Shown: in pieces, positions 47,780-59,832 of the stretch
Layout: every line of letters begins with the position of its first letter
Position numbering within the stretch: position 1 is the stretch's first letter
Assembly: GCF_035083965.1 (NCBI RefSeq)
Contig: NC_089735.1
Location: 9,512,001-9,576,000, forward strand
DNA length: 64,000 nt
Direction: 5' to 3'
Source of the DNA: Branchiostoma lanceolatum
Lineage: Eukaryota; Chordata; Leptocardii; Amphioxiformes; Branchiostomatidae
Program-made: the position numbers and the translations under genes
The notes under the pieces: model-generated
Databases searched by the model: none
What the model was told of the DNA's origin: nothing
Seen by the model: only the letters and a program-made list of their open reading frames with translations

Positions 47780-50700
47780 ATGGCGTCGAGGCGTCAAAAC
47801 TTTGACTTTCCTGAAGGCAACGGCAGCGGACATTCGTTGTACAATACAAGCTATAAATTGCACGACCTTCTGCCAGATAATGACTATCTAAAGCAAACGG
47901 AGCCGGTTGTGGCACTCTTTGTATTGTTCTACGTCCTGAACTTCTGCCTCTGCATCGTCGGCAACATCATGGTCAGCTTCGTCATCTTGAAGATGCCACG
48001 CATGCAGACTGTCACAAACTACTTCCTCTTAAACTTGGCTGTGAGTGATCTCCTTGTCGCAGTCTTCTGTATGCCATTCACGCTGGTGGATAACATTATA
48101 AGAGGTAAGATGATTAACGTTGTTTCAAGAAAAAAAGTTTATTAGTGAAAAGACAGAGAAAGGTTAGCGTTTTTGCCTAAAAATCAAACTGCATGTTGAC
48201 GAAGAACCTCTCAGCAAATTGTATTCATTGGTAAATATGCATTTACGATGTATTATATAATAACTTGCGGCATATTTCAATCTTGTGTAGTGAATTTGCC
48301 ACTTTTTAAACGTAATCTTTTGATACTTTTCAAATCAACAGAAAAATACCGTCCCACGCATTTATGTTATTTGGTTTGGATACGTTTCATATTGATTGAT
48401 GTAGGAAAATTTCAACAGACTTCAGCATCTCGAATAGGATTTGTTTGGTTCCATTTATCTATTAAGGGTGTCAAAAGTCATCATAAATGATGCATGAATT
48501 CATGTGGAGACCATCTGGCATTCCAGTTTTATCACAATGGCCCATATGGTTTTAACTGAATTAAGCTGCAGTTTTTTAAAGTCGCACATTATATAACAAA
48601 CTGGTGTAATGTTTTATAGTTATGTTGCAAATGCTTTAGCCGTACCTTTAAAGAATTAACAATTCATAACAATGCAAGCTATTAATGGAAAGATATTTCA
48701 TAAAAAATATTTCATGATCACAATTTTCTGTTATTGTCATGATATATTTATGTATCAAGTTGAGTTTGCTTAAATGGTATTAGAGCTTTATCAAAAAACA
48801 AACGTCTGATAAAGGTATGTATAGAATTAATCTTTTAAAATGATATACGGCATAATTGTGCCGCAACTTTTTACCAGTCGTAATGTTAACTTGTTTGGAC
48901 CTACATGTAGGTACTAGATATACTGAGATCTCTGCAATATTGAAAAAGGAACTGTTTAACAGTACGGACCATTGCGAAAGTAGTTAAAAAGCAAGGCAGG
49001 TTTGCTTCGATCTGTTAATAATGGCCCAATCGATTCCTTTTGAACAGCGCACAGCCTACACATGCACAAGGTCATGAATAATGACAGGAACAGAGTAGAA
49101 CGCTATTTTAAACATATTTAACCTATTAGCTTAAAAAGAAACATATTTTTGCATATAATGATACATAATCATAAAACACTGCATACATTTTTAGCCATCT
49201 ACTAAAATGCAAGGATGATGTTTTCTCTGAAAATTCATTCACATATTGTACAATTTTAAAACCCTTTTTTCTGCATCACTTAATCAGCAATAAAACATAT
49301 CATTGATGTCCATACATTCCATACGTAAATGGTTATAAACACAATGTCATTTCTTTTGTGTTTTTCATCAGGCTTTGATGAAATACATATCAATATTTGA
49401 CTTCTTCCTTAGTGTCAATCGTTTTAACATAACAAATAAGCTGAAATGTCATTGCATATTAGATGTAGTATATCTATTAACTATCGTTTTATTAAGGAGA
49501 CTTACTCCCTTTTTTTATTTTTTGAATGTCTCCCAGGCTGGCCATTTGGTGATGTCATGTGTAAACTGACGCCTGCGGTCCAGGTGGTCTCCGTTGCCGC
49601 TTCAGTCTTCACACTGGTAGCGATTGCAGTTGACAGGTAAGGTTCTAATATGACCTTTCTACAAAATGTCACAGCAAACATTCTTTGCATGTAGTTTCAA
49701 TTCATTGACATAACCTTGAGCTCGATTCAAAAGACCTGACTATATTGCAAACATACGTAGGTTGCCCCCGCTGCAAATCGATTCAGACAAGAGAAATGAG
49801 GTACAAGCGAGAATTGGGTGTTGGCCTTGAACGGTAATTTATTCCATAGTATACAGCTAGAGCAATGTTTCGGCAAATCAAGGTACCGCTTGACTTGCTA
49901 AATAGGTTAATAGTTACAAGGATATGGAATCAGCGTTATTTGAAAACCAAGATCAATTTCTTAAAAGCTTGATAAGGTCAAGAGATTCAAGGTTATAATA
50001 ACCATATGGGATACTGTTAATGCAGAAATGCTCGCGGGGATTTTATTTCGTGGTAGGTAAAAAAAGGAGCGTGGTGGTTTTTGAGTATGCGTCTTAAACA
50101 ATAGTAGTGCTAGAGTCACACAATAGCATGGCTTTTTTTGCTGTGATTTCAAGTTCACGGTAAAGAAAACCACAAAACCACTGCGAACATTTCTCTATTT
50201 ACAATTTTGCTTCAAATGATATCCGACTGCTGTTTACCCCCAATCATGTAGGCAAATCTAATATTGAAGCACTAAACCTTATGTTCACAGGCTACGTTTA
50301 ATTGGTTTCCATATTATGTAACCTTTAAAATCTTTTATATGTGTAAGACTTAGATCTTCAATTCCTACCTATTAGAATCCTTTACGTGTAAGCTAAGTGT
50401 ATATCAATTTTCGTGTTGTTGCTTCATGTCAAATTTCAAATGTTTGTCATCTTATAGTTCATTGCATCTAGTTTTTGTTGTGTAATAATTCACAGATTCT
50501 ACTCAGTCGTCCATCCAACTGAGCCAAAATTCAGCATTCGTGGAGTGCAGAAGATCGTCATAGCGGTATGGTCATTAGCCCTCTTCATCATGGTGCCTCA
50601 AGTGCTCCTCATTGAAGATAAGACGATGACCCTTGACCTCTTCAAAGAGACACTCTCGTTGCACATTTGTGTAGAGACCTCTCAGTTATGGAGAAAACTG

Positions 50701-51276
50701 TACACGATTTTGCTCTTCGCTACGTGCTATGTGATTCCGTTAGCCGTTATCGTACTTTTATATATAAAGATTGGATTGAAAGTATGGGAGAAGCCCGTAC
50801 CTGGAGGTCAGCATGCTCCAACACAGGTCAAACAGGCTTCGTGGAAACGGAAAGTCAAGGTGGTGAAAATGTTACTGGCCGTGGTTGTGTTATTTGCATT
50901 TTCATGGTTGCCTTTACATACGCTGTCTTTGCTTTCAGATCACGGTTTTCTTACACTTGATCAAAGAGATATAATCAATGTTTACGTATATCCCATAGCT
51001 CACTGGTTGTCTTACTTTAATAGTTCTGTGAACCCTATCATATATGGGTATTTCAATGAAAACTTCCGTAATGCGTACAAGTCTATGATGTGCGACTCAA
51101 ATAGCGGGTTTGTCCCCACCCCTTACACTAGGACAAGTTCTAGGTCACCGGCGTTATCAAACAGGATACATTCGTCTTCCCCTCAGAGAAGAAGAAGTGT
51201 GAATGTACAAGAGATCCAACTGGAAGTAATTGTGACACATATGGTCGTTAATAACCACTTAGCGCCCCCGTCATAG
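47780..51276 (+). CDS. Neuropeptide FF-type GPCR, receptor B, 3 coding exons, 401 aa
   Basis: Exons 47780-48104, 49537-49636 and 50496-51276; phases 1 and 2; total 1206 nt. The start is the Met of [18 protein letters not shown]-glycosylation sites NGS and NTS follow. Helix landmarks: [41 protein letters not shown] (helix 3 Cys), DRF instead of [19 protein letters not shown] (loop-2 Cys), [53 protein letters not shown]. The cytoplasmic tail is Ser/Arg rich (TRTSSRSP and SPQRRRS), offering kinase sites for desensitisation, and is unrelated to the tail of A. Family function as for A is inferred: peptide-activated G-protein signalling. It lies 9.3 kb downstream of A on the same strand. ATTAAA at 51795 is a possible poly(A) signal. 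Confidence 0.9.
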
Positions 51277-54200
51277 AAAAACATACAAAAAAAGGATTCC
51301 AGTGTAAATATATGTTTAGTTAAAACACTGCATCAGCATCAAATAGTTACAAAACCAATGCAGTTAAAGGAGAATGTACTTATATACACAGCTGTGTCAA
51401 AGATTACTAGTTGCTGTCAGTGATGAAAATATTGTGTATTTTTTGGATGGTGTTTTAAATCGTGATGAAAGTATTGACAAAAAGATGATAAGTTGTGCGG
51501 CAGTACGTTCTTCCGTGTAAATGTAATTTCTCTTTCAGATTTTCTAATAGATTATAGAATATTTGTATTGTTTAGTGTCTCCAGCTCAAGACGTGCTACA
51601 TGTTACATGAACAAACATTGAGTGTTGCTGACATATACTGCGATATAACTGGATAGCTGTTGTTTCGCAGCAAATGCGATCAATTCAAATGTACTCGGTG
51701 TATGAATTAACAGGAAATACTTAAAGTAAACATATCTTCAAATCAAAAGGGACCAATATGTTTGAACACTGTGATGTGTCCTTTGAAGATAGAAATTAAA
51801 CAATGACACGTGAAAATACAATATGTCTTGTTTTCATTGCGTCTGATTAAACTACGCGTATATAACCTGGGTTCATTCCACTTCGCAATCAACAAACTGA
51901 TATCCGGATAATCCGTTCTCATTAGAATTTAAGACGTTTCACCCATTACTGACTTATTGAATGTTCGTGGGTTCATTTTAGTCCGAAGACTCCCCAAAAA
52001 CATTGTTTGCATTTGGCTGACATCTTCCTGTTCCTTATTGCTCATAACAGCTATTAGATGTCTGCAAGCAAGCAGAGGCCGTTAGCTTCTGAAAACTGTG
52101 AGACTAGTTATTTTAAGAAGTAATGGAAAATACGTTGCATGGGGGTAAAGTCTAAGCATTTTTAACGTGTAGCCCGCCACTGAAATGGAGGCATGCGATA
52201 AGTTGAAATAGATTAAGGAGAACGAAACAAGAGAAGGGTAGAGGATAATGGAATTCTATTTCGACTTTTGCATGTTGATGCCATTCATTCAACCTCGTGT
52301 ATATCAATTACATCGGAATCAATATTCCTTATTTACGGACTTATTTACCGACTTGTGTTTTAATGCAATAATTGACACAAATCTTTCTATAGATTACTAT
52401 ACATGGTTAATACCTTCAATATTACATAGGGAAAAACGATGTTAATAACTCTTGATCTAGATAAAGATAGATCCTGTTAAGTTCAGTTGACATGTAATAG
52501 GCCTTGAAGAAAATGGAACAGATGGAAATCAAACCATTATTGATCATGCATCATGCTGAGGACTGTGTTTCCTTTTTGTTATGGCTAATAGACGACCGTA
52601 TTTACACATAAAGAAACACACACACACATATTGTAAATGAATCAGATTGATTTATTGACAAGTTTGACGTGTACAGCACTGGTAACGCCTTCGCAATGGT
52701 CTATGATTGTTATCGATCGTCCAAACCGTTATACTCACAAGGAAGTGCTTTCTGAGTGCTAATATAATGTTTGCAATGTATAACATGTACGTGGTTGTGT
52801 TTGTGTGCGTTTGTGTTTGTCTGTGTGTGTGTGTGTGCGTGTATGTATTTATGTATGTATGTATGTATGTATGTATGTGTGTGTGTCTGTGTGTGTTCGT
52901 GTGTGTGTGAGCCCTCATATGTGTAGATATTTGTCTGTTTGTGTGTGTGTGTGTGTGTGTGTGTCTGTGTGTGTGTGTGTGTTTTTGTTAAAGTCTTTAA
53001 TTCGTATGATATATATACATTACCAAATCCTTGACTATATAGGTCCTGGAATAGAAAACAATGCTTAGGCATAAAAGCCGTCAATACCTTGCTCAAAATC
53101 GATTGTAATGACTTGCTCTAAATTAATATTACATCCATATCTCCAGTGAACATCAAATCTTCAAATATACCAATCGGTCAATATACCTTTTTCCGATTAG
53201 CATTTTATATATACAGACACATACATTAATTAATCAAAATACTGTCATCAAAGCCCTCGAGGCGATCCACGCCTATTGCTGACCATATAAATGTGGCTGT
53301 AGTAATAAAGACTTTTTATATTGGCTCCAGATAGATAAAACTGTGTAAAACTTTTTCTAGTGTCCATAAACACTGTAATAATACCTAACACCACAATTGA
53401 CTATTGTACTATAATTGTACAGTAAATCTTTGAACTCCTGTGTCTTACGCCTTTTTATGTCCTGTGTAAAGTAGTTATCTATAAGCATCTTGAAAAGCTG
53501 CCATACATTTTTTGCATGTTTCACAGTTCTGACAACCTTCAACAACATTATGTAATGTTGTCAATGATACAAAAAAGAGCCAAGATGCTCGCACTTTATT
53601 TTAAGTAAGTATATTCTGGATAGTTACAGTAACAGTACTTCCGTCTCTTATTGCTGAAGCCTTTTAATTTTTTTATAATTTCTTATAATCTTTTAAAAAG
53701 CATTTTCCTATTCTTGAAACAGCTATTGTTTCAAAGCAAATTCACTTGATATTCTAAATCCATTCAAACATATGGGCTCCAATGGACTCGGCCATATATG
53801 GAAAACATACATTGCAATCAAATACCATAATGATTTTCAACACGCACACCGTATGGTTGTTGTGAAGATACGTTTACACTAGCACCATTCCTATTCGGTA
53901 TATCAATATGGCGCCATCGGTCAAATATGACACAGTGGATGTATATATTATATACTTCACTTGACACATACATGTAGATAAAGCATACCTCTTCAAATTG
54001 CTTGATTTCTCATTCATTTTTGGACTCTTTCTTTTACGTCGTTTGTCGTATGTCGCTTGTAAAAGCTAGAGTAAACTTGATTTGCGGCTTATTGCAAGTT
54101 GATCCTCCCTTATATTTTCTGAGGATATACGCTTTTGATCGCTTCAGATCGTCGATCACCAATATATATAATACCATGCAAAAAACATGGATATTGCATT

Positions 54201-54751
54201 CTGCTCCTATCACCAGATATTCTTATTATATCCTTTTATAACTGATTCCATGTAAATATACTACGTTATGTCTTTTTACATATTCATGTCTTCTTTTCAT
54301 ATTTCTGCAACTACGCAGGAGTACTAGATTCAAGAAAACTCCTGGCATTTACAGCAGTTCTGACCATAAAGGGGGATTTTTTTTTGTACGTGTGATTTCT
54401 TAATGATTATAAAAAAGAAATAGTCTATTAGAATGTAATGTTATCTATTATGGGAATTTAAGTCATTTCTAAAACATCTACACCTGCGCAATAGTACTAT
54501 AGTCAATCGTTATAGTTACGCAATGTGTAAGCAATGAAGTTATATACCATTTCTATAAATGAAATATCGTTCGGGTATTGTTTAACCAAAGGAATCTTCC
54601 ATTGAATAAATCGGTATTTGAATTTATATATAGGAAAGATTTAAAGAACAAAACAGCTTTAGTTAAGGAAACTATCCCTACGTGTGTCTCTAGGACTTGT
54701 AGCCCTTCTCAAATATAAGGCATGGGACTCGGTAACGTTAGTACGGCAGTG
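51277..54751. other. Convergent intergenic region between receptors B and C
   Basis: 3.5 kb holding the 3' flanks of two genes that face each other. Apart from a microsatellite there is no recognised gene or element. Confidence 0.5.
52797..52985. repeat. Compound TG / TATG microsatellite
   Basis: Imperfect (TG)n with an internal (TATG)n run at about 52843-52878 and further (TG)n blocks up to 52982. Confidence 0.95.
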
Positions 54752-57700
54752 CTAAACCTCAGTATCACTCGAGTGATGAACCGAGACCACTATTTGTTGG
54801 GTGCTCCCGGAGGCGCTGGAGGCCCTAGGGGAGTGTTGAGGAATTTGCGGTGCTGGTGGGGCCAATCGGTCCCCAATCACAGTAAACGTCTTCAACTCTA
54901 CAGCCCTTTCTTCCACATGGCGATGACATGACCGTGGCGACCGTGTGCCCAAATCGTGAACACGTATCGACACATCTGAACTACACATAGACTTATAAGC
55001 CGTGCGGAAATTCTCATTATAGTATCCGTAAATAATCGGGTTCAAGGAACTACTGAGATACGACATCCAGTGTGCTACAGGGTAGATATAGACATCCACC
55101 ATATCATGATGCTGTTTGTCCAGATTACCGAAATCATACAGCATAAAGATTGTGTGCAGGGGAAGCCACAGCAACCCAAACATGACAACAACAATCAAAA
55201 GCATTTTAATGACTTTTAACTTCTTCTTCAGAGACACTTGTTTGACTTCATTCGGTGCTGTGTCACCCCCTGGGGTAGGTTTCGACCAAACAGCATAGCC
55301 AATACGAGCATAGAGGAACACAATGACTCCCAAAGGTCCAACATAACAAAACAGAAACAAACAGACTGTGTAAGCTTGACGCCAATCAGGTGCGTTCTCT
55401 TTGCAGGTGTGAAGGAAGAGTTCACCTTCAAACGATTCGTTCTTGTCTTCCATGAGCAATGTTTGTGGGACGCTGAAGACTAGTGCGAAGCCCCAGACGG
55501 CACACAGGATTTTCAGCATGTCCTTTCCGGTCAGCTTGGGTTCAGTAGGGTAGACGACGGAGTAGAATCTGTAGTAAAATAAATGATATAGGAAACTTGT
55601 ATCCATTAACCGAATACTGGTATTTAGAGCATGACCGATGTTTATATTTCAAGATCTTTTAAAATGGCAATTGGTTTTGAAGTTCATATACATGAAATAT
55701 CATTAGGGCGAAATCCACTTATTTTGCCAATGAATCTTCAATAAATTTGCATTTTGTATTGAAAAGAGGAATTGTATTTATGTCAGTAGAGAACGATCTG
55801 TCTTGGTTTGAGGTAAAGTATTTCAAGATAGCAATGCGGTGAAGTCGAGTCTTAAAGTGACGCGGGATTTAAGAGGGCAACGTGATAGCCTTATGCGACT
55901 TGAGCATTTTTCAACAACACTGATCTTAGATTGGAAACTACATGTAATTTCTTTGTTTGACACCACCATTAAGTTCGGAATAGCTCTAATTCCTCAGAGT
56001 TTATCACTGAAACAGCAGCTATTGACTTCCCCAATTCATCCTACTTTTTGACCAAATACAATGAGGAAAGTCATATTTGCAAGATGCAATGTGGAAAGTC
56101 ATATTTGCAAGATGCAATGAAGGAAGTCAATCTTACTACAGTAGCAATGCATGTGATCTTACAAAGTGCAACTTTTATATTATAGAATAAGGCCTACCTG
56201 TCAATCGCAACGGCAACAAGCGTGAAGATGGAGGCGGCCACGGAAACCACCTGCACACCTGGCGTTAGCTTGCACATCACGTCACCAAACTGCCATCCTG
56301 TACGGACAACATCATCCAATGTCAATCGCAATTCCTTGTTTTGGCACATAGTCCTCATTGTACATCGACTGGACCTTTAGAATCAGTCACCAGAGAATCA
56401 ATGACGGTGTCTTCAAGCAAGCTTTGCGTCTTAAGATTTAGATTAAACGGCTTGGGCCTTGTTAAATACTCACCGGTATGAGCATACTGGACGCAGTGGA
56501 CCCTGTTAGTATCTAAAGGCTCGTGTATATGAGGCTTGTCTTTTGGAGAAAACTGTTTCCCGTATTTTGAATGTGATGTGATGTGGTTAACAGTGTCCCC
56601 GAGAGTCCTCCCATGCATGGTAAGACCTTGACCAGAAGATTCTCAAGGGCAGGCAATTACGACTTAAGCACGTTCTATTGCTTTACTTTACTTTTAACAA
56701 GTCTGAGGGAAAGGAAGGAGTTGATGTAGCTTGACAGTTAAGTTGCGTAGGAGTTACAGGAGAAAAGTAATCGACATTTATCTATACCACTAGCCAGCTT
56801 CTTGGTGCTTCTTGGATGAATCATGAGGCTAAATTATTGTTGGTGTTGTTGGGTAATCTTATGGCTATCCCCATACCCATTAAACGTTGGATGATTTATC
56901 CATAACATTATTTAGCTTCTATGTACCGGTTTTACCTGCATCATTTCTTCAACTTTATACATTGTTGTCGAAATGCGTCTGTTTAATGGCACCATCCATC
57001 GTCGATAAGTCATGAAGCAAAGTTATGGTGGGTGTTGATGGATATTCTTATGACTATCCCCATACCCATTAAACGCTAGATGATATTTCCATGTTTGTAT
57101 ACATAGAGTCAATTCCATGTCACCGAGAGGGTTTTCAGATAATATTGCTAGTGAGTTCAAACAATTTTAGGTAAAAGACTATTCCAGTCAAAATGTTCTA
57201 AATTGTTCAAACAATCAAGAATGAAAGTTTGAACATGTTTGAACTTATGAATATATGTTGGAACTATTTGGAAAGTAATTGCACAAATATCTCTTTATTT
57301 AGAACAATTTTCAAACATCTATGTGATTGTTTCACTGTTTGAACATGTTGGAACAATTTGCATCATTTTTCAAATGGTAGATTTGGGTTATTGCCCCCAT
57401 AAAAGTAGGTGCTAATCGCACTCTATTGTCTGCCTCTGTATATTTTTAGATTTCACGTCTAGACCTTTGTCTTGAGGTGTCTATGCATGGCACCCAGGCT
57501 TAATCCCCTATACTTTGAAGGGATGTGTGAATTGCCCTGTTCCCATCCCACTGACCCAGTTATACCATTTTGTTATAATGTTGGAACATATAGGAATAAA
57601 TGATCAACCTATTTTCCAACAGTTTCGAAAATAATACAAATAACATCTGTAATGTTAGAAATTTGTCTAACATGTTTGAACACAGCAAAAACTATTTAGA

Positions 57701-59132
57701 ACATCAAATGAATGTTGGAAATTGTTCTAAACAGTTACTTATCTCCCTTAGATTGTTACAAAGGTTTTGCAAATGTTAGAACAAAAGGCAACAAACACCC
57801 TCTCGGTAATGTGGAATCGACTCTATGCACAACCATAAATGTTTTATTTGAAATCACCCTTGTAATGCCGTATTCTGACACGTCAGGGTACAATTATAAT
57901 AGAAGGAAAATATTTTCTAAAAGTACTCTGATGTACGTTTTGACGAATAATTCACAGTGTATCTGCTCGTATATTTCTTTGTTAGAGATATAGCAAAATG
58001 ACTTGCATCTTGTATATTGATTTGAGAATACGTGTAGATGAAATATTTTGGATTGCGTCGCAAACTAGGCATGTATAATAAGAATACACACTAATTGCAT
58101 GATTGATACTGATGTTATGAAGTACCCAATTTTTGTGGATGTTATGCTATTATATTGTTGCCAAAGCAAACAGAAAAGCGTACCAAGCACAATATTTGAA
58201 ATATACACAACTGCAATAGCTGCAAATATAAAATTTCATAAGACCCAATATTTTCCTACTGGGGCATATGGCAGTTCCCTAGAATGACACCGATTTCCAT
58301 GCAAGGCTATCGTCTTAGCATATTGTTTCCGCTGTAGCTATTACCCCTCCATCACCTCTTCAAGGAACGTGAGAAGAAAACAAAAATGTTTATGCTTTTG
58401 CACTGACCAAAAACATCAATTTGTAGGCTACGATTCGCAACATATCAGTGGGCTTATCTCGTTAATACCATTAATGTGGATGGTGATTTAAGTTTTAGAT
58501 TAAACTTCTAAATTAGATAACATGCAACGTAAATATTAGACTCAAATATATTCATCCTTAACAAAATTCGCTTAACTGTAGTACATGAAAACCACATGCA
58601 AACGTAGCAGTAACATTTTTGTTGAAATTTAGTTTTGCAAACATAGATGATATAAAACACTCAGGTATGCCGCAGAGAAGCCATGAAAGAATTTGCAGCC
58701 TTATATGTTTTGTAATGAACAAGGAATAAACAACATATTCTTTAACTAAGCTAACAAAACAAGATAGATAGCCTAAGGAATGCTGTAAGAGTACTTACCA
58801 AGAATGATGTTATCCACCAGGGTGAATGGTATGCAGAAGAAGGCGACGAGTAAGTCGCTGACAGCAAGATTCATCAGGAAATAATTGGTCACAGTCCGCA
58901 TGCGAGGAATCCTCAGGATAGCGAAGCATACCATTATATTCCCGATCAAACACAGCAGGAATATCAAAAGATATGACAAAATAAACACAACAACAACCGG
59001 CGTGGATTGCTTCAGCCATAAGTCAGCGTAGAGATTTTGCAAGGCGACGTTCTGTCTGGTTCGGTTTGTGAGGGGCCCTCCAGTATTGTTCAGGGCCTCG
59101 ATGTACACCTTCATCGGAGAGAGGGAACTCAT
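54752..59132 (-). CDS. Neuropeptide FF-type GPCR, receptor C, 3 coding exons, 416 aa
   Basis: Exons (minus, 5' to 3'): 58799-59132, 56198-56297 and 54752-55568; phases 1 and 2; total 1251 nt. The N terminus (MSSLSPMKVYIEAL) has N-glycosylation sites NNT and NRT. Landmarks: [62 protein letters not shown] (loop-2 Cys), KVIKMLLIVVVMFGLLWLPL, YIYPVAHWMSYLSS, LNPIIYGYYNENFRTAYKS. The loop-3 start WSKPTPGGDTAPNEVKQ is nearly the same as in A. The long tail has SPRS and a Pro/Ser-rich end with IVVSVHHSSDTEV; the terminal T-E-V resembles a PDZ-binding motif. Compared with A and B, helix 6 has GLLW where they have AFSW. It is on the opposite strand, converging with B. Assignment to the NPFF/RFamide class is by motif comparison. 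Confidence 0.9.
56061..56130. repeat. Short tandem repeat, unit about 28 bp
   Basis: Two full and one partial unit of GGAAAGTCATATTTGCAAGA with ATGCAAT in the second intron of receptor C. Confidence 0.8.
56821..57092. repeat. Direct repeat, two copies of about 84 bp
   Basis: Copies at 56821-56903 and 57010-57092 share GGTGTTG-TGG, TCTTATG-CTATCCCCATA, CCCATTAAACG and ATGAT-T-TCCAT. They lie about 106 bp apart in the first intron of receptor C, directly before a MITE. Confidence 0.75.
57104..57825. mobile_element. MITE, about 718 bp, with 30-bp inverted ends and TA flanks
   Basis: The ends are GAGTCAATTCCATGTCACCG, then AGAGGGTTTT on the left, matched by the reverse complement at 57795-57823 (CCTCTCGGTAATGTGGAATC then GACTC). 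Each end is bordered by TA, as expected for Tc1/mariner-type target sites. The interior is AT-rich and full of GTTGGAAC / GTTCAAAC / GTTTGAAC words in both orientations. There is no transposase. It lies in the first intron of receptor C. Confidence 0.75.
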
Positions 59133-59797
59133 TCTAGGACAGCTGTCTACTGTTCAATCTAGCAGCTATGAAATGTTACAGATAGCAAGCAGATGCTCCC
59201 TAGCTTTCCCAATGCAAGACACTGATGCCAGGGAACCAGCCAGAGCAAAATGAGAATAGCTAGCGTTTCAGCATAGTTAAAAAAACATTCACCATATGTT
59301 TTAGACATGGAAATGCTAAGGAAATTAATCAAATGAAATTCCACCACGTACAAACGCGAGGAGAGCTAGAAATGAAAGAGCTTGCATAAGGAAATTCAAA
59401 CTGGCTCTGTTCGATACGAGTGCCTAAATGCTGTGTGGCACACCGATCCTAGACGGGCTGCTTTTTTGTACATTTCTCTCGCCTACGCGAAGATATCGAC
59501 CATGGCACTGAACTTCCTTCCAGTCGGTCTTCACATCTTAAAGATGATCAACGTCATTCTTATGTAAGGCGTGCCACAGTCAAAGTTAAGGACGTCACTA
59601 CCTGATGATGAATTCTTGGAAATCTAAGAGTGAATGTTCGAATTTAAGCAAAAGCATGACGTTTGTTTTCACACGAATGAATATGATTCATATACAGATA
59701 AATCAAAATAATAGGAAGTACAGGGATGAGGGTGTATTTCATTGAAAATTTATCGTTTTTAGTTGGGTAACAGTAGCCTGTCCTTTGCCCAAATTTG

Positions 59798-59832
59798 CAT
59801 TTGACGTCAAATGTACGACGATTTTGACGTCA
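59798..59832. promoter_or_regulatory. Two perfect CRE (TGACGTCA) sites upstream of receptor C
   Basis: TGACGTCA at 59802-59809 is the centre of the 16-bp palindrome CATTTGACGTCAAATG. A second TGACGTCA lies at 59825-59832, 23 bp away. They are about 0.67-0.70 kb upstream of the receptor C start codon. CREB/ATF proteins bind this motif and many neuronal genes use it, so a role in receptor C expression is plausible but not shown. Confidence 0.5.

Noticed and set aside
47682..47891. Open frame overlapping the start of receptor B in another frame
   Set aside because: The receptor frame carries the helices and continues in the next exons; the overlapping frame does not.
52652..53096. Histidine/threonine-rich and cysteine/valine-rich open frames
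   Set aside because: They are the two strands of a compound TG/TATG microsatellite.
56355..56618. 87-codon minus-strand open frame in receptor C intron 1
   Set aside because: Not flanked by splice sites that keep the receptor frame, and the receptor is complete without it.
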